DNA of 64,000 nucleotides from Hofstenia miamia (GCA_004352715.1 SCFE01000107.1:878452-942451), one strand, 5' to 3'; shown: positions 21,178 to 34,164, counted from the stretch's first letter. Program-made: numbers and translations. The notes: generated from the sequence alone by a model not told the origin.

Positions 21178-22125
21178 TTCATTTGCTCTATGAAATTGTT
21201 TTTTCGCATTAATGTCTTCATTTTTCTCAATAAATATTTAATTTGAGGAGTCTTGAAAATTGGATCCTTGTTTGACATTTTAACATTAATTATTGGGCAT
21301 GCTCTGTCAATGCAACTCTTGATTGTCTTACAAAATGATGCAGTCCCTTCATCAATATTGTATCGTATGATTTCTTCAAATTCTTCGAAATTTATATTAT
21401 TCATTAAACAGTTTAGTTTTTCAATATTTTTTCCATTAATAATTTGAAATGGAATTGTCACTTTTTCTATACCTGTTATAAGTGAAGTTTCTGTCATTAA
21501 TTCAAAATGATCTGTAGAAACCCCAGCTTGAAAAGTATAACAATTTTTATATAAATTAGGATGAGAGGTTATAACGTTATCTAGGTTTCTTAATTTTCTT
21601 GTATTTTTATGATTGAGTTTTGTCATACATATAGAACTTGACAGCTCATCAACATTGAGATCATTAAAGTCACCACCAATAATAAAAAATAATGCTTGGT
21701 TACTTAAAATTAAATTTTCGATGCAATCAGAGATACAATCTCGCACTTCATTTTTCTTAGCAACCGTTAAATTTGGTGGATTATACAATCCGGCAATATA
21801 CATTAACTTCTTATTGAACAGTATTTTGATCCACAATAACTCTATATTAATTGCTTCAGTAAATATTACGAGATTACCTTCAATATTGCTTTTAACATAA
21901 ATGCATACACCACCACCTCTGTGCCTTTTATTCGAAATTTCCCGATCTTTTCTAAAACAAAAATATCCAGCCAGTTGAGGATAACTTTCAGATATTTCAC
22001 AATCCACAATCAAACCAAGTTTCACTAACTATGCAGACATCTATTTCATATGTGAGAATATCAATTAATAAGCAATTTAAATCTTTTATGTTTCTTAGAG
22101 ATCTACAATTAATAACTAAAATCCT
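21102..22125 (-). pseudogene. Endonuclease (EEP fold) of the non-LTR element
   Basis: The minus strand opens at about 22125 with VINCRSLRN and CIVSETWF. The frame then changes exactly at a doubled 7-mer (gattgtg gattgtg, near 22000-22013) and goes on as CEISESYPQLAGYF, RGGGVCIYVKS, IIGGDFNDLN and STDHFEL, all expected endonuclease blocks. It overlaps the RT ORF by about 75 nt in a different frame, with the change lying in an A-run near 21200. The enzyme would nick target DNA to prime reverse transcription; this copy is broken. Confidence 0.85.
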
Positions 22126-22159
22126 TGGAGCTTCTAGTTTTAAGGAAGGTGAATAATTA

Positions 22160-22676
22160 TACATGTCATGTATGTTAATAAAAAAACAAGTATGTAAAGT
22201 AAAACATGTAAACTAAATTAATGCAGTATTTCCAATGTCATGTATGTTAATAAAAAACAATTAGTGTAAAGTAAAATAAAACATGTAAACTAAGTTAATG
22301 TGTGATGTATATTAACAAATATGTAAAGTAAAACATGCAAACTAAATTAATGTGGTATTTCCAATGTCATATATGTTAATAAAAAAACAAGTATGTAAAG
22401 TAAAATATAACATGTAAACTAAGTTAGCCCAAATAAATAACATAAAAACTAATAAAAGTGCATGACTATATAACTTCCATGATGTCAGTACAGCACCTCT
22501 GGCAATATCCATGACATCACAGGGTCAAAGACCATTCTCTAAACCAATCAGAGAACAGTGGGCTGAAATGTACCTGGCCTCTCAACCAATCAGAAAATAG
22601 TGGGATGAAAGATTCTGGGCCTCTCAACCAATCAGAAAAAAGTTTGATGAAATGTACTCAGATTTATGGTACTCTA
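22160..22676. repeat. Right long terminal inverted repeat
   Basis: Inverted partner of 19140-19520, with about four inner tandem units (cats of TATGTAAAGTAAAACATGTAAACTAA) and three outer units with CAACCAATCAGAAAA and GGGATGAAA words. More units than the left arm accounts for the length difference. Confidence 0.88.
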
Positions 22677-22689
22677 TTCATCCTAATTT

Positions 22690-25600
22690 GATTGCAAATA
22701 TTAAAAAATATATTTATATCTGAATGATTTGTATTTTTTTTCAGGGGGTTCATCAAATGTGGATGAATTTGTTTTCCTGTTGATGTCAAGTGACTGTTTT
22801 AGTTATAATTTTTTATATAAAGGATCAATGCTCTCATTTTATCTGTTGAATCATCTCTACTTTATGTGCTTTCATGGTCACAGCTTAATTTTGCTTCACA
22901 TTAATAACAAATACTAGCTAAATGCCCTTTCCATATTCAACAAAAGCACATACAACATATATAAATGGGCAAAGCATCAATGATCTTTAAATATAAATGT
23001 ATTATTTAGGTTGCTCAATTAATTTTGGTCATATTCATTTACAGATTCAGCAAAATTTTGCAAACTGACCATTAGCAAAATTTAATTTGATGTGGAGAAT
23101 TTCTCACAGAGATTTATATAAAATACTACATGTTGTACAAGTGCAAGGTTTATTTTCACAATATAATTTAGGTGATCATTATTTTTTCCACTGAGGGCAT
23201 TCTGTAAATAAACTTACAAACAGTGTTGCCATGATGTAGCCAATCTTTTGTCAATGCATTCTTGCAAGTAATCTATTTACTCCTTTCTCTCTATTTTATA
23301 CATAACAGATATTCTTTTTCTGAATGATACAGACATCTAACAGTCACCAAATTTGAAAATAACATCAGGCTATAGCCCTGTTAAAACACTTTGGTTTGGT
23401 GAAGAGCAATGTAAAGATCAAGTTAACTATACTGCCATCTACTGTTTTGCTGGTGTTAATTGTATTAGTCATAATTAACATATCTGTCAAGCAACATTAT
23501 GTGATGTTATAAAGAACCTTAATGTTTTTCTCAGCATTTTGAATTTTCTCCCAAATATTATCTGGAAATTTTTGATTGAATAGTTCAATTATAAAAAACT
23601 AAAATGTATGCTGCATTTTTGAAATTTTGATAGTGGATTGGGTCTTGCTTTCTAGTCATATTAGAAACTTAGACATCATGTTTGTCAATAGATTTAAGAT
23701 TACATTGAAATATTATAAGGTAATATTTTTGGATAATTTTCTCATTAAACTTGCTAATTTAATTTCATTAATAGTCCCAAGGCCTCTATGTTTACATATG
23801 TAAATATTCTGAAATATATGTATTAAATTTCAGTTTCTGTGTCAATTTACCATAGTGAATCTCTTGGGTAGCAGCAGAGGAATTTTGTTTAATGAATTAT
23901 TTGTGGGTGTGGTCATCATATTTGCTTAGGAGTGACTATGCTCTTACATATAAAAAGCTTTTTTAGAAAGTGTACACAATTTCTGTATTTATATGACAAG
24001 CTGTTAATACTAATAAATACAACTAAATAGCAAATGGCAGAAAATAATTGTACAGCCTGATTGTAAAATCAACATTATAAATTACATATATCAAACTTTG
24101 TGATTTGAATTTGTCTTATAATATCTGATTCAAATTGGACACCTGCTCAATGCAATATATCTAATACATAATTCACTTATTAATAAATCATGTCTAAATC
24201 TAGACAGATGATTTACACACAGGCAATTATTACAGGTGTTCAAGTTGTTCAGAAAAATATTCCAAATGCACTCTAACTATTATGTATTACAATTTTGAAG
24301 CTTTATTTCAGTTATGTTTAACTGTGTAATAAATAGTGATGCTTTTAAATACAGTGTATAAAAGTGTAGCAAATTTCACTATTTAACCTTATTGCCATTG
24401 TTTGACAATTTTACAAGTTAATTAATATAATAAAGACAATATATAAATTATTTAGTACTTGCTTCCTTTGATTATATAAATAATTGAAGTTAACCACTTT
24501 CAAATAAATGAAGATTAAGTAAAATAAGAGAAGCAAAAACAAATCCCATACAGCACTGTGAAAGTGTCCAGATACATGTAAGCTTCATACCTTAATCCTC
24601 TAGCTGATTAAGCTTGTATAACGTAAAATAAGTAGAATAGGTTAATAACTTTGTGTATTGTAAGTTAGTACTACAGGTAAAACTGATTATTGAAAAACCT
24701 AATTATTGATCTAATGCAAAATTATATTGCAGTGAGATAATTAATAACTGATACCAAAATATGCAGTATGAAATACAAAAGTCTGAATCTGTTCAGAGAT
24801 CAAAAGAAGAAGTCTAGATTAACGATATAATACAGTATGAATAATTCCCAACTTGCTTATGTAGTGGCTAAGTCCCACCTTTTTGTTGTTAGGTTGATGT
24901 TAGGTGATATTTTTTAGGATATTACTTTTTAAGTTTTACAAAACATAATTTCTATTTTATAAAATAACAGATCACATCTTAGATACATCCTGGATTTTCA
25001 TGTGGTATGTTCAGCACTTTTGCATTTCTGTTTGGGACAGAACTGTAAAAATTAAGCTAGTCAATTCATCCTTGAAAATTTGTTAATCAAGAATGCCTAC
25101 AAAATTTATGAGTAAAGTTTAGTGATAAAATTTTACAAAATTGATTAAAGTTAAAATAATTATTGTTTCAAATTCTCCAGACAGTGACAGTATAATAAAC
25201 CCTTACTCATAATTTCAAATTGTACTTTCTGTAGTTCTTATGTGGGAATTTATCAGTCAATGCTTCTAGATTTTTACATTTTCTCATATTTTGCTCCAAA
25301 ACTATTTTGTTTCATTAATTTTTCCCAATTTCCATTCAGTTTCAATCCTTTGTCCAGTGTGAGCATCTTGAATTTAGTACTTCCATAGTTCAGTTCACTC
25401 CATCATAATTTCCTGATATATTATTGAAAAGGGTATTCAACAGAATCAATTTTTTGGTTTAAGCAAGCTCATATAACAACTGTTCTCAAATCAGACTCAA
25501 CAATGAAGAGTATCCTATGCATTGGTGTAGTCAACATTGGTATTTTTCTCATGACATTTAATTCTTCTTTGTGCTCTTAAGCCTATATATACATTCTATA

Positions 25601-27204
25601 TTTGATCTAAATAACTTAGAGATCATCTGTGTCATATGAAATGGTTCAGAAAAAAGCACTATAGTAGTTCATGAATGCTATTATCCTCTCAATAAACTCT
25701 TACAAGAAGAGTAACCTCAGTTTCAAAATGGTAACTAACCTCTATGAATTGTTTGCTGTATTACAATGCTTACATCATATAATTTTGAAAAGCTTGCCAA
25801 GTGATGCACACACAAAATGGCACATATTTCTCTTCAAGCAAACCATGTAGTATTATAAATCCCATTTTATCAATGTCTGCATCCTTCATTGGCACTTACC
25901 AAGTGGGATTACATAAGTCTAGAACTTAAAGTGCACACTTGATTACATTACATAAGAGTTCTTCTATGCAAGTTAGGATTATCCATTGCCATTTTCATTT
26001 ATTGCTCTTTCTCATCATTTATCTGCATCATGTTATTCTCATAATGTATAATGTAGCCATGAATATTCCAAAGATGTTCTCTTAGTATTATATTAGATGA
26101 GAGTGTTCTCTTAGCCATATTAATGATCATAAAATCTAGTGTGAACTTTCTTTTGCCAATTATTAATCTAACTTTCTTGATCTTCCTTTTTTTGCTGTAA
26201 CATAATAACCTAATGCATCAATGAGTTGCGCATTTATCAGTTATAGATGTTTAGATTTGAAGCCTAATTCTTCCAACAACTATCAACATTATCAATTCTG
26301 ATCAGTATCACATATTTTATACATTTATATCATAATAAAAATGTCAACTACACTGTTTATCAGAGACAGCACTAATTTTGTTTAAAATCTCTTTATCTTC
26401 ATGAATTTCTAAATTGCCTTGGTTCTTGATTACCATAGGCTTCATGTTTCCACAAATATATTAATGGCTTTCATGCATTTAGTTTTCACACTTCCCTTTT
26501 CCTCCACAACTGTTGCCTAGCATGTCTCTTGTTTAACTAACTTTGTTTCCTCATTTTCACAATAATTTTCTTCTATCAATTTACAGTAGTAGCAATTTTC
26601 TTATTGGTTGTAACCACATAAGATGTATCTGAACTTGATAGTCTCATAACCCTATGCGGCTCTTCCTCAGCCTGTCTGTGATTGGATTTAGGCCAAAAAG
26701 AAACAGTAATATAACTTTCTTGTAACTACTCTGTCTTAATATCTTTATTTTGGAATTAAATTTTTTTCTCAGGAAAACAAAGCCAATTCTATAAAATGTC
26801 ATAGTACTTCCTGTATTTGTTTTCATAATTTGTCTAATATGATGTAATTCAAATTTAATTTAAAATTTCAACATTTATGTTTCACTTTTATAATATAAGA
26901 ATTAAAATTGAGTGTTAGATTTTTCTTAGTATTTAGCAACTACTCCAGCAAAATTATAGCTGCTGCCATGTTTACTCACCAATATGTGGAATAAAGTTTT
27001 TAATAACTATTCAGCTTTTGCAAAATTAGCCTTCTCTAATTGCCATTGCATTACAGCAAATTTACTTACAAATTGGTGTGAATCAATTAACACTTCATAT
27101 TCTGACCTAAATTTCCTAATTATCTTGAATTCCCGCTCTTAATTAATGTTCAATAAAATATATATTTAAAAAAATATTTTATACATTCCATGTCTATGTC
27201 CTAA

Positions 27205-27205
<1 letters not shown>
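22690..27205. other. CpG-depleted block without genes or repeats
   Basis: About 4.5 kb in which I count about five CpG dinucleotides (near 24621, 24825, 26230, 26656 and 27133), where roughly a hundred would be expected from base composition. TG and CA are common. No ORF longer than 65 codons looks real, no transposon terminus or tandem repeat is visible, and the block is bounded by the inverted-repeat element on the left and a (TA)n tract on the right. Confidence 0.8.

Positions 27206-27207
<2 letters not shown>

Positions 27208-27238
<31 letters not shown>
27208..27238. repeat. (TA)n microsatellite
   Basis: Pure TA run at the right edge of the CpG-poor block. CpG reappears directly after it (gcccgcgtg). 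Confidence 0.95.
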
Positions 27239-27241
<3 letters not shown>

Positions 27242-27833
27242 CCCGCGTGATAATTGTGATGCAAATTGATTTACTTATTTACTTGCGTAACATTGAAGGA
27301 GAAGGATTTGGTAGAAAAACAGCATGGTCCTAAAATATTTTCACATATTTCAATCAACAAATTCAAATTTAATAACAGCATTGTTGTTAATTGAATGGTT
27401 CATTTGATCATGGAGATTAAATCATTAGAATCAAAGAAAACTAGATTATAACTTTTAAACTAGTTGTCCTTGATAAACATATATTTTCCTTATTGAAATT
27501 CAGTATACAATTACTCGATTAATGTAGCGCGGTTTTTTGAGTTATTTTGTAAACTAATGATCTTATACATACATATTCATATGGCACTTTGTTGTAAACA
27601 TGAAAAATTAGATGGAATATGAAATATTGTATTTGGAACATGATTGACTGATATTTCAGTGTCGTCATCATGTCTTACATGTATACAGAACTCTATGTAT
27701 GCTACATCACGTTCAGACCTAATGTTAGCAATTATACTGCAAGGTGATCTATTTTGTTTTATAAAATACTTTGCTATTGGGAAAATACTTTTTTCTAAGT
27801 AAAACCAAGTTACTGTTTTAAAAAATCTGCTGG

Positions 27834-28411
27834 TCAGTTGCGGGTATTATTTTTGCTCATTGGGGGTGTGGGTATGGATTGAGCACCTAAAATTGTGAGG
27901 GTGTAAGCTGGGTGCAGATGCTGTGGATCGGGTCCGCAACGAAAGTCTGTACCCACGTCCACTCCTTCCAATTGTCAACACTGACCAAACGTTCATGAGA
28001 AGGTAACAAACATGCGTGCTTCCTAGTAATTGTGTTGCTTGCACTACTGGCTTCTTGTTCTGACTTACTTTGAGTAGCGCGAATGCAGTGGGTTGTCATT
28101 GCAATCATCAATAAGAATTCGAAATTTATTGATTTACCATGTAATTCAAGAAGTAACCACAAAAATTAATTAATTATCAGCAAGAGGGGTCTGCTCAGAC
28201 AACTCAAACGTACGAATATGTACGATAAATATTTATTTCCCTATCTGCATTTCTATATATTATTTAATTCAGTGTTTATTGCTTATATACAGCAATTATG
28301 AATCTGTATTAGTATACAGGAGAGGGATGTAACATTCGACTTATGAACAGTCTCCAGTATTTTTTACCCATAATAATTCTACTCGCGGGTAAGTCCGTAC
28401 CCGCACAGTCT
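27834..28411. mobile_element. MITE-like block with CGGGTA / TACCCGC words
   Basis: The left end reads gtcagttgcgggtatt and the right end gtccgtacccgcacagtc, giving imperfect inverted ends. Words such as gggtgtgggtat, gcgggtaag and gtacccacg recur inside an AT-rich background. Related pieces are at 46595-46716 and 56890-57010. Two ORFs of 65 and 91 codons in it are not convincing genes. Confidence 0.55.
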
Positions 28412-28480
28412 TAATCTCTACACTAAATTGGGGTGAAATTTTGGCGTGTGGTAATTCCAATGGGCTATGTGTAGCCTGGC

Positions 28481-28905
28481 CAGAGTTGGAATCGGTTCGG
28501 TTTCAATTAGAAAATCCTAAAAAAATCAGGTACGGCTTCGGGTAGGCCCACATGTTACCGGAAAACACCAGCTACTTCAATTACATTTAATGGATTGTAA
28601 TTGTTCGTATTAATATAAATAGTAAGACAATCAGTTCCTTTGACATTGTTTCTAATATTTATTAGATTTCTTTTCCTATCAGAAAACAATGGAAGAGTGC
28701 GATTTAATATTATTAGCAGTGCATTAAAAGTCTAAAAGGAGAACAATTAATACATTATCTCATTCGTTTGAATCTTTGAAGGTCACTTTGCCGTCCGGCA
28801 CTTCGGGTAGGATTCAGATAAGATGCTGTGCATTTTAAGAAATTTCGGGTACATTCGGTTTCGGACGTGCTTAAGAAATCGGTTCGGTTTCGATTCCAAG
28901 CTCTG
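28481..28905. mobile_element. hAT-type MITE, CGGTTCGG family
   Basis: Begins cagagttggaatcggttcgg and ends ggttcggtttcgattccaagctctg: inverted termini of the CAGAG-TTGGAATCG type. Inside, ttcgggta and gttcggtttc words recur. No transposase. No convincing 8-bp target duplication was found. Confidence 0.65.
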
Positions 28906-29217
28906 TGACAGATTCAAACTTTGAGCCTGGTCAATAACAACTGTATAAGTATATGTTGAAAATGTCAAAACTTATTGTTTCAATAGTAATTGCCCCTTGG
29001 GTAATAAAAATCAATTTTGAGTAAGAAATGAATTGATTTCATTTTAAAAGTCACAGTATACTCCAAATTTCGGATACGATTTCTGAGAATTTATCGAATT
29101 TTGGAGATTTTTTTCGAAATATCTGATTTTGTGCAAATTTTTTATAATTTTCCAACATTTTTTACATTTTTTGTAACAAATAAATGTATATATATTATGT
29201 TTTATAATGATGATGTC

Positions 29218-30553
29218 TAGGGAGGGGATCCGGATAGTGAAGTGAATATACCGAATTCCGGATAATTTGACTGCCGGATACCGGATAATTTATTGTTCGG
29301 CAATTATTATTAGGGCAACCAGAAATATAACTTTAAAAATATTCGACTTTATTTTTGTGACAAAATATGACCGAATTTAGTTAAATATGCTCTAAAATAT
29401 GACCATCCATTTTTCAAAATGATTCACATGATATAAACAAATACAAAAACTTTACATAATAAAAATTCATTTTTTTTGAAGCAACTGCTTCCCTAAATTA
29501 TAATAACAGCACATAAATTTCGATATATTATTGTGGTTAAGAGTTCTGTCATAGGCTAAAAGTTTTTTCAATATAAAGAAACATCTTTCAACTGCAACCG
29601 ATTTTCCTTGGCATTTTCGTAACTTGGCATACAATTCCGATTAAATGTAAATCCCCCTTCCTTTCATTATAGCAATCTAATCGTGACTTGATATAGGCGA
29701 TTATTTGGCAGGTATCATTTCCAAAATCAAGCGTAATAACAATATCTAGTGAAATTTCAACTCTGTCAAACTTGAACAACTTTTTTATGATAGCAGCCTT
29801 AATTGAAGCAATTGATTGTCAACCCTCATGATTGCATGAATCCGCATGAAGTAATAATGTATACAGTTCCTTTAATATTTTTTCAGCTGCCAGCATATAT
29901 GCCTAGTTCTAGAAACGCGTACACCAGCGGGTCGGGTAAGGTTAACAATTAGCTAGCAATTGAACTTCTCGGGGGCTAGGTCAGGGAGTACATTGATTGA
30001 AGTTGAATGAATATATATTTTAGTTCAAATGATTTAATACACTCACAATCCAGCTTTAATTTTCAAATTTTTTTTCTTTATTTTAATAAAACTATGCCAA
30101 AATATGACGTTTATGACATTTCAGTCACAAATATTACAGTATTTTTCAAAAAACAAAAACATGACTTTTTATGATTTTATGAACTCCTATTTAACTGCAC
30201 CCCAGGTCTAAGGACCATCTAATCTTAAACAGACTGCAAAATAGACCAACAGAAAAAATACTACTTTTATTTCTATATGATTGCCCCAATTATTAATGAA
30301 GAGCAACTTCATTTCTCAATTTATGTCGACGTCTTGCGAATAAAAATAAATAAATATTAAATAGACTACCTCTTGATATGTGAGAAAAATATTGTTATTT
30401 CACTCAAAAATTCCATTTTTAAATCAAGTTTTATCTCAGAATATGTTATTCGATAAAATCCGGTAAATAAGTTAAATTTTACCGGATACCTGATATCCGG
30501 ATCCATTGTGTAATTGCCGCTTTTACCTGATACCGGATTCCCGCACATCCCTA
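29218..30553. mobile_element. Long copy of the ATCCGGTATCCGG MITE family
   Basis: Starts taggga and ends catcccta; subterminal regions are dense in ccggata/tatccgg words on both sides. About 1.1 kb of unrelated-looking AT-rich sequence lies between, part of which (about 29935-30230) matches the copy at 58415-59045 in inverted orientation. Flanking octamers (atgatgtc, attattgg) agree at five of eight places only. Confidence 0.6.
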
Positions 30554-30884
30554 ATTATTGGTAGACTGATTTACTGAGTCTACACGTGTGTGTGTGAATT
30601 TTCCTTAAAAAATGCGAAACAATAGCATCCTATGTCTCAATTATCAATACATTTAATATGAACGTCGATTAGACTGAAGTCAAAATACCTTTTCAAAAAG
30701 CAGAATAATTCTATTTATAGTAAATTATTGAGAGATTCCAGAAAAAAATTAATTATCTTTCTAATTGCAAAACTGTAGATTGCTAAAACTAAACGGTTTT
30801 TGAATTTAGATTTTCATAAGAATTCCTCTAAAACTAAGCAAAATATTCTCTTATTAAAAGATAAAACAAGATATTTTTTATCGC

Positions 30885-31000
30885 TTTGGCATGTTAATGG
30901 CCGGTAAGCCTACCGGCCTGTCATGAAATTTAAAATCGGCTGCAGGCCGGTGAATTGCCGACCCCGGCTGGCTGGTAGCCGGTTCCATCTCTGAGTTAGA
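30885..31000. repeat. Partial MITE of the GGCCGGTAA family interrupting receptor B exon 2
   Basis: A GC-rich patch in AT-rich DNA with ggccggtaagcctaccggcc-like words, ending ccggttccatctctg. Exon 2 of receptor copy B is recognisable only directly to the right of it, so insertion or a linked deletion removed the 5' part of that exon. Confidence 0.55.
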
Positions 31001-31003
31001 ATC

Positions 31004-31069
31004 ATATATGCATGTGTGAAACGCCATTCTGCTCTCTAGATAATTTAGCAATCACCGATATTCAATATA
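31004..31069 (+). pseudogene. Receptor B exon 2, 3' remnant
   Basis: From 31018 it reads ETPFCSLDNLAITDIQY, aligned with ETPFCSVDNLAVSDMQF of copy A, with donor a|gtgagt at the same place and phase. Similarity fades to the left of about 31010, where the MITE-like patch ends. Confidence 0.8.
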
Positions 31070-31158
31070 GTGAGTCGCATTTCCAGTAATATATTTTAAA
31101 AAAAATAAAAAATTCAATTTGTTTAGTTTTGCTAAAATTTTGTAAATCTAATGTTTAG

Positions 31159-31451
31159 AATGCCGGAAATATCAGTGCGTTCCTTCAAAATCCTGCAAAG
31201 ATCCAATTAATAGAGTTTGCATTAATCACTGCAAGAATGGTTTTCTTTGTAGCATGTCTGGTATTTGCATTATGAAAAGTCAAGTATGTGATGGAAAAAT
31301 AGATTGTACAAGCGGAATTAGTGATTTTAGTGATGAAGTAAGCTGTTGTAGTGAAAACTTTTATAAATGTCAAGAAGGGGAATGCATTCAAATTAATAGA
31401 TTGTGTGATGGAATATTGCACTGTGAAAATGGTAGAGATGAAAGCCGCTAT
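31159..31451 (+). pseudogene. Receptor B exon 3: LDLa 3 and 4
   Basis: 293 nt, as in copy A, with an intact frame. Module 3 has CDGKIDC then SDFSDE; module 4 has CDGILHCENGRDE, where one calcium-site acidic residue (E in A) is Arg. The donor is tat|gtaagt. Taken alone this exon is undamaged. Confidence 0.9.
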
Positions 31452-32658
31452 GTAAGTGTACATATCGTTTATTAACTACAATGATATAATATATTATTTA
31501 ATTGGAGAGATTTCAAGGAAGTGAAATTTGACAGTCAAAAAGCTATTTCTACTTTAATTTCTAATTGAAATACAGAATTTTTTAAAAACGAAACATTGTA
31601 CCACAACAATAAATCATACGCAAGAACTGATATACTGTTCATTCTTTATATAAAACAATTCTTTCGAACAAAAGAATAACATTTTCTAAAAATTTGACAA
31701 AGGAGCTGAAATTAGCACATGAAAATCGAAAGTAAAAATGGATATATAAGTTTTATATCGAAAATTCGGTGTTCGTTTTTTCAACGCACTGTTCCTTTAA
31801 ACATACTTTTCGAAAACATTATTTTATCTGTTCATTTTAAGTTTTTTTTGTTTCTCAAATTGCTTATTTAAATTAAAAAAAATAACTCGATTAAATTTTT
31901 TTTAACTTTTCATTTGTAATATCAATTAATGTAATTAATGTTTAAATATGTAAAATTTCATTGATTTCTTTCAATTCAGTAAATAATTAGTATAAAATTA
32001 ATTTTTCTTAAATTTTATCAAATATATTTTCAATTTCGAAATAGTTTTATTTAATTATAATATTCACATTTATTTTTAAAATTCACATGTTTTTAAAAAG
32101 TTGAATATATAACCAGGTTAAAACTATGACGCTTTGGGTAAGAATATCTGTTTCATTTGCAATTTTCAGAGCATATTTATTATTATCAGCGTTAATGTGG
32201 GCAAGTTGGGGTAAGAAAACAAAGTCAATATTGTAGAGCCAATTACATTGGACTGATTCAATTTTTGCGGAATTTATAACATTATTGACTCAAACTATGA
32301 AACGCATTTTTTGATTCTCTAAGGAGCATTTTAACTTAAATGTCCCATTAAAAGAGTGGAAATATGAAATAAGGATCCTGTTTGCATGAGTCCGCTTCTT
32401 AGAAGCCTAATCAGATAAAAAACAGTGCTTACTTTGAAAGCACCTCTACAATGCTCTCTTGCATCAAAACAATGATATTATCCAGTATTTCTTCAGCCGA
32501 GAATGACTTTGACTTTAACAAGAGGTGGAATTTTCAAATCAGAGGAAATCACATACCACTGATATCTTTTTTTCCGTGATGGTGCAAGCCAACATTTTAC
32601 TAATATCTCTGCTGCATCGCATTATGACACTTCTATGGATCATAATCGTACAACCTAT

Positions 32659-33039
32659 CAAAGCTGGACAGGGATCAGTGACCCATGTGTCAATGGGTCA
32701 GCTGAGTAGTAGGAGTCTATCACATGCTTCATTACCCGCGACCACGATTATCATTACTAACATTACTGTATTAATTTTTGTTCGTGTTCATTAAAATCCT
32801 TCGTTTCAGTTCATGTACTTAGAAACAATGTTCTAGTAGTAAAATAAATATTGTTTGCTAAATTCAACAATTATTGCATTTTTTCAAGGTGAAATGTAGC
32901 TACGAGCAAGGTGTCACTTGAAACGATGGGTCAGTTCAGGATTTACAAGCATGGACCGTGGGCCACATGCGTCATTGGTCATGATATTAATGGGTCGTGT
33001 GTGTCATGGGTCACATCATGTGAGCCATGTCCAGCTCTG
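32659..33039. mobile_element. hAT-type MITE, ATGGGTCA family
   Basis: Ends caaagctggacagg and catgtccagctctg are inverted repeats of the CAGAGCTGGACA type. Inside, gacccatg, atgggtca and gggtcacat words recur. No coding capacity. The flanking octamers do not match clearly. Confidence 0.65.
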
Positions 33040-34082
33040 GTATCTTCTAAGATTGTAAACAAAGCTATTTGGGACACTCAGATCAAATATTGTTTGGGTC
33101 TGTTACAACCTATGGTCAGATAATAAGAAACTGACTCTCCACTTGCAACTATGTCAATAACGAGAAATACTTAAGAAACTGTCCTGCTAGGCATCTCCGA
33201 TTATTTCAAAATTTTTCTATAAATATGTTATATTTTTTCTATAAATCAATTGTAATTTAATGATTTATTCCAGATTGTATATTTATTTGATTATTTATTT
33301 ATAATAATAGACGCTTATCTTCCAAAAACTCTTACTTGCTTCCAGGTTCACTTGATAGCATTCTCAGAAGTTCAATCACATCCATGATACGAAGAGATGG
33401 ATGCAGCCATTATACAATAAGTTACAAGGAATATTTGTATAACTACACTATCAATAGTACTATATAATAAGATTAGTAGTTGGAAAAATTTTATGGTACT
33501 TTAAATGTTTATCTTCTGAAAAACGTCTACACTTCTGCTTTAAATTTTTTATGCACGTGCCTTGTCATAAGTACCAATTTTATTTTATAGAGATTTTCAT
33601 TTAAGATTTTTACTTTACAACTACTGTCAATTACATTTTCTTCGATTGATCTAATATTGGAAATAATCTATCTTAAATGTATAAGCTATATAAATACGAA
33701 GTCCATATTTGTTAGAATTCAATCTCTTCCAACATCCTCTTTGTCAATTCGATTATGTTACATTTTCATCTATGAATTTCAATAAATGTTCACCGATTTT
33801 CTTAACCCTTAATTGGCAAGCACAATTTTTTGCTAAAATAAATTTACTCTTTCAAAGAACTTTATGCACAAAACACTGCAGAACATTCTCATTTTCCATA
33901 AAAAAAAAAGCCTTTATTTTTTCGCCAAACTATTAAGAAAGTAACGGCCTTGTTGATTGTAGACTGCATAAATTAGAAGATATGAAATTCAACAAGATTT
34001 TTAGCTTTAGACAATGAAAAAGTTTCTTATAATTGTATTAGGAATTGAATTTATACATAGCGAAACTCGAGTGCATCTCAAT

Positions 34083-34085
<3 letters not shown>

Positions 34086-34127
<42 letters not shown>
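34086..34127. repeat. (TA)n microsatellite
   Basis: TA run 40 nt before the exon 4 acceptor of receptor B. Confidence 0.95.
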
Positions 34128-34130
<3 letters not shown>

Positions 34131-34164
34131 ACAATTAAAAATTAGTTTTTATAATATCTTTTAG

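Larger units (their letters stand above)
19140..22676 (-). mobile_element. Element with long inverted repeats enclosing an endonuclease and reverse transcriptase
   Basis: Two arms of about 380 and 515 bp, opposite in orientation, enclose 2.6 kb that codes on the minus strand for an EEP endonuclease and a non-LTR RT. The arms differ in the number of inner tandem units. Long tandem-repeat arms are typical of foldback DNA elements, whereas endonuclease plus RT is typical of non-LTR retrotransposons, which normally have no inverted repeats. The simplest reading is a non-LTR element inserted in a foldback element; a composite unit cannot be excluded. Confidence 0.7.
31452..34164 (+). other. Receptor B intron 3
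   Basis: 2.7 kb containing a MITE (32659-33039) and a (TA)n tract (34086-34127), otherwise AT-rich and without gene signal. ORFs at 32525 and 32911 lie in the MITE and are not real genes. Confidence 0.7.

Noticed and set aside
22729-22917. 62-codon ORF at the start of the first CpG desert, and 26644-26826
   Set aside because: Short, with no motif, and of the number expected by chance.
27847-28162. Overlapping 65- and 91-codon minus ORFs
   Set aside because: They fall inside the CGGGTA MITE-like block and owe their openness to GC-rich repeated words.
32525-33123. ORFs of 89 and 70 codons in intron 3 of receptor B
   Set aside because: They overlap the ATGGGTCA MITE and share no coding feature.
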